Shown piece after piece: positions 63,508 to 64,000 of a stretch of DNA of 64,000 nucleotides; position 1 is the first letter of the stretch, and the number at the start of each line of letters is the position of its first letter. The notes under the pieces are model-generated. The model ran no database searches and was not told the origin of the DNA. It saw only the letters and a program-made list of their open reading frames with translations. The stretch covers positions 52,982 through 116,981 of the forward strand of contig NZ_BMSG01000024.1 in assembly GCF_014649035.1 (NCBI RefSeq). The letters run 5' to 3'. The translations under genes were made by a program, and so were the position numbers. Source of the DNA: Streptomyces sindenensis. Its GTDB lineage: Bacteria; Actinomycetota; Actinomycetes; Streptomycetales; Streptomycetaceae.

Positions 63508-64000
63508 ATGGAGTCGAGCACCGTGACCCCGCACGACCGGGCGGAAGAACTCCGCGGCATACGGCGGGAGGCGGAGAGCGGCAGCCTTCGGGCGACCGAG
63601 GCGCAGCACGCCAAGGGGAAGCTGACCGCCCGTGAGCGCATCGAGCTGTTGCTGGACGCGGGTTCGTTCAAGGAGGTCGAGCAGCTCCGCCGGCACCGGG
63701 CGACCGGGTTCGGCCTGGAGGTGAAGAAGCCGTACACCGATGGTGTCATCACCGGCTGGGGCACGGTCGAGGGCCGTACGGTCTTCGTCTACGCGCACGA
63801 TTTCCGGATCTTCGGCGGGGCGCTGGGCGAGGCGCACGCCACGAAGATCCACAAGATCATGGACATGGCCATCTCGGCCGGTGCCCCGCTGGTGTCGCTG
63901 AACGACGGGGCCGGCGCCCGTATCCAGGAGGGTGTCTCCGCGCTCGCCGGGTACGGCGGCATCTTCCAGCGCAACACCCGCGCCTCCGGTGTCATCCCGC
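63508..64000 (+). CDS. Acyl-CoA carboxylase beta subunit (carboxyltransferase), partial at 3' end
   Basis: 164 codons visible before the window ends. ATG 63508 follows GGGGGAG. The KLTARERIELLLDAGSF start and the YAHDFRIFGGALGEAHATKI and LNDGAGARIQEGV stretches are standard for acetyl/propionyl-CoA carboxylase beta subunits. It could provide malonyl-CoA for the type II PKS, but it may also be ordinary housekeeping flanking the cluster. Confidence 0.94.
   Translation, partial: MESSTVTPHDRAEELRGIRREAESGSLRATEAQHAKGKLTARERIELLLDAGSFKEVEQLRRHRATGFGLEVKKPYTDGVITGWGTVEGRTVFVYAHDFRIFGGALGEAHATKIHKIMDMAISAGAPLVSLNDGAGARIQEGVSALAGYGGIFQRNTRASGVIP

Overview
The window is very GC-rich, codes densely, and uses actinobacterial conventions: GTG and TTG starts, 4-base ATGA/GTGA overlaps, and a rare TTA codon in a regulator. 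It almost certainly comes from Streptomyces or a close relative. Nearly all of it is one biosynthetic gene cluster for a D-amino-acid-rich non-ribosomal lipopeptide. The cluster enters from the left edge in the middle of an NRPS gene. It probably runs out near 63 kb, where an IclR regulator and an acyl-CoA carboxylase subunit begin.

Layout. (1) 1-31819: three co-directional NRPS genes, namely the last epimerization (E) domain of an upstream synthetase, a 5183-residue synthetase, and a 4943-residue synthetase ending in a thioesterase. Eight modules are visible: C-A-T-E, C-A-T, C-A-T-E (E catalytically broken), C-T-E, then C-T-E, C-A-T-E, C-A-T, C-A-T-TE. The two modules that meet at the gene boundary both lack an adenylation domain. 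(2) 31858-37558: a membrane protein with paired Cys motifs, then on the minus strand a DrrAB-like ABC exporter, a membrane acyltransferase and a P450, bounded by strong hairpin terminators. (3) 37839-42684: an O-methyltransferase coupled to a tryptophan-dioxygenase-superfamily enzyme, an orphan histidine kinase, a small unrecognised protein and a type II thioesterase. (4) 43044-59833: one apparent 17-kb operon. It holds MbtH, a highly reducing type II PKS (ACP, two complete ketosynthases, two ketosynthase-like proteins without catalytic residues, a hydrolase, a double-hotdog protein, two dehydratases, a ketoreductase and a GST-kappa/DsbA-fold isomerase), a free-standing half-C-A-T protein, a SyrP/TauD-like hydroxylase, SbnB- and SbnA-like 2,3-diaminopropionate (Dap) enzymes, a SerA homologue and a YbaK-type deacylase. 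(5) 60134-63490: two tandem LuxR-type regulators (the first with a TTA codon), a second type II thioesterase and an IclR regulator, then the start of an acyl-CoA carboxylase beta subunit.

How it may work together (inference). The type II PKS builds an unsaturated polyene or cinnamoyl-type acyl chain that would cap the peptide; no enoylreductase gene is visible. SerA, SbnA and SbnB make Dap. The free-standing A-T protein activates a residue, possibly Dap, and delivers it to the two A-less modules. The SyrP-like enzyme hydroxylates the Asp/Asn-type residue of the second module. The P450, dioxygenase-like enzyme, methyltransferase and acyltransferase tailor building blocks or product, and the ABC transporter exports it. 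All domain and specificity calls were made by eye from motifs, without a database search.
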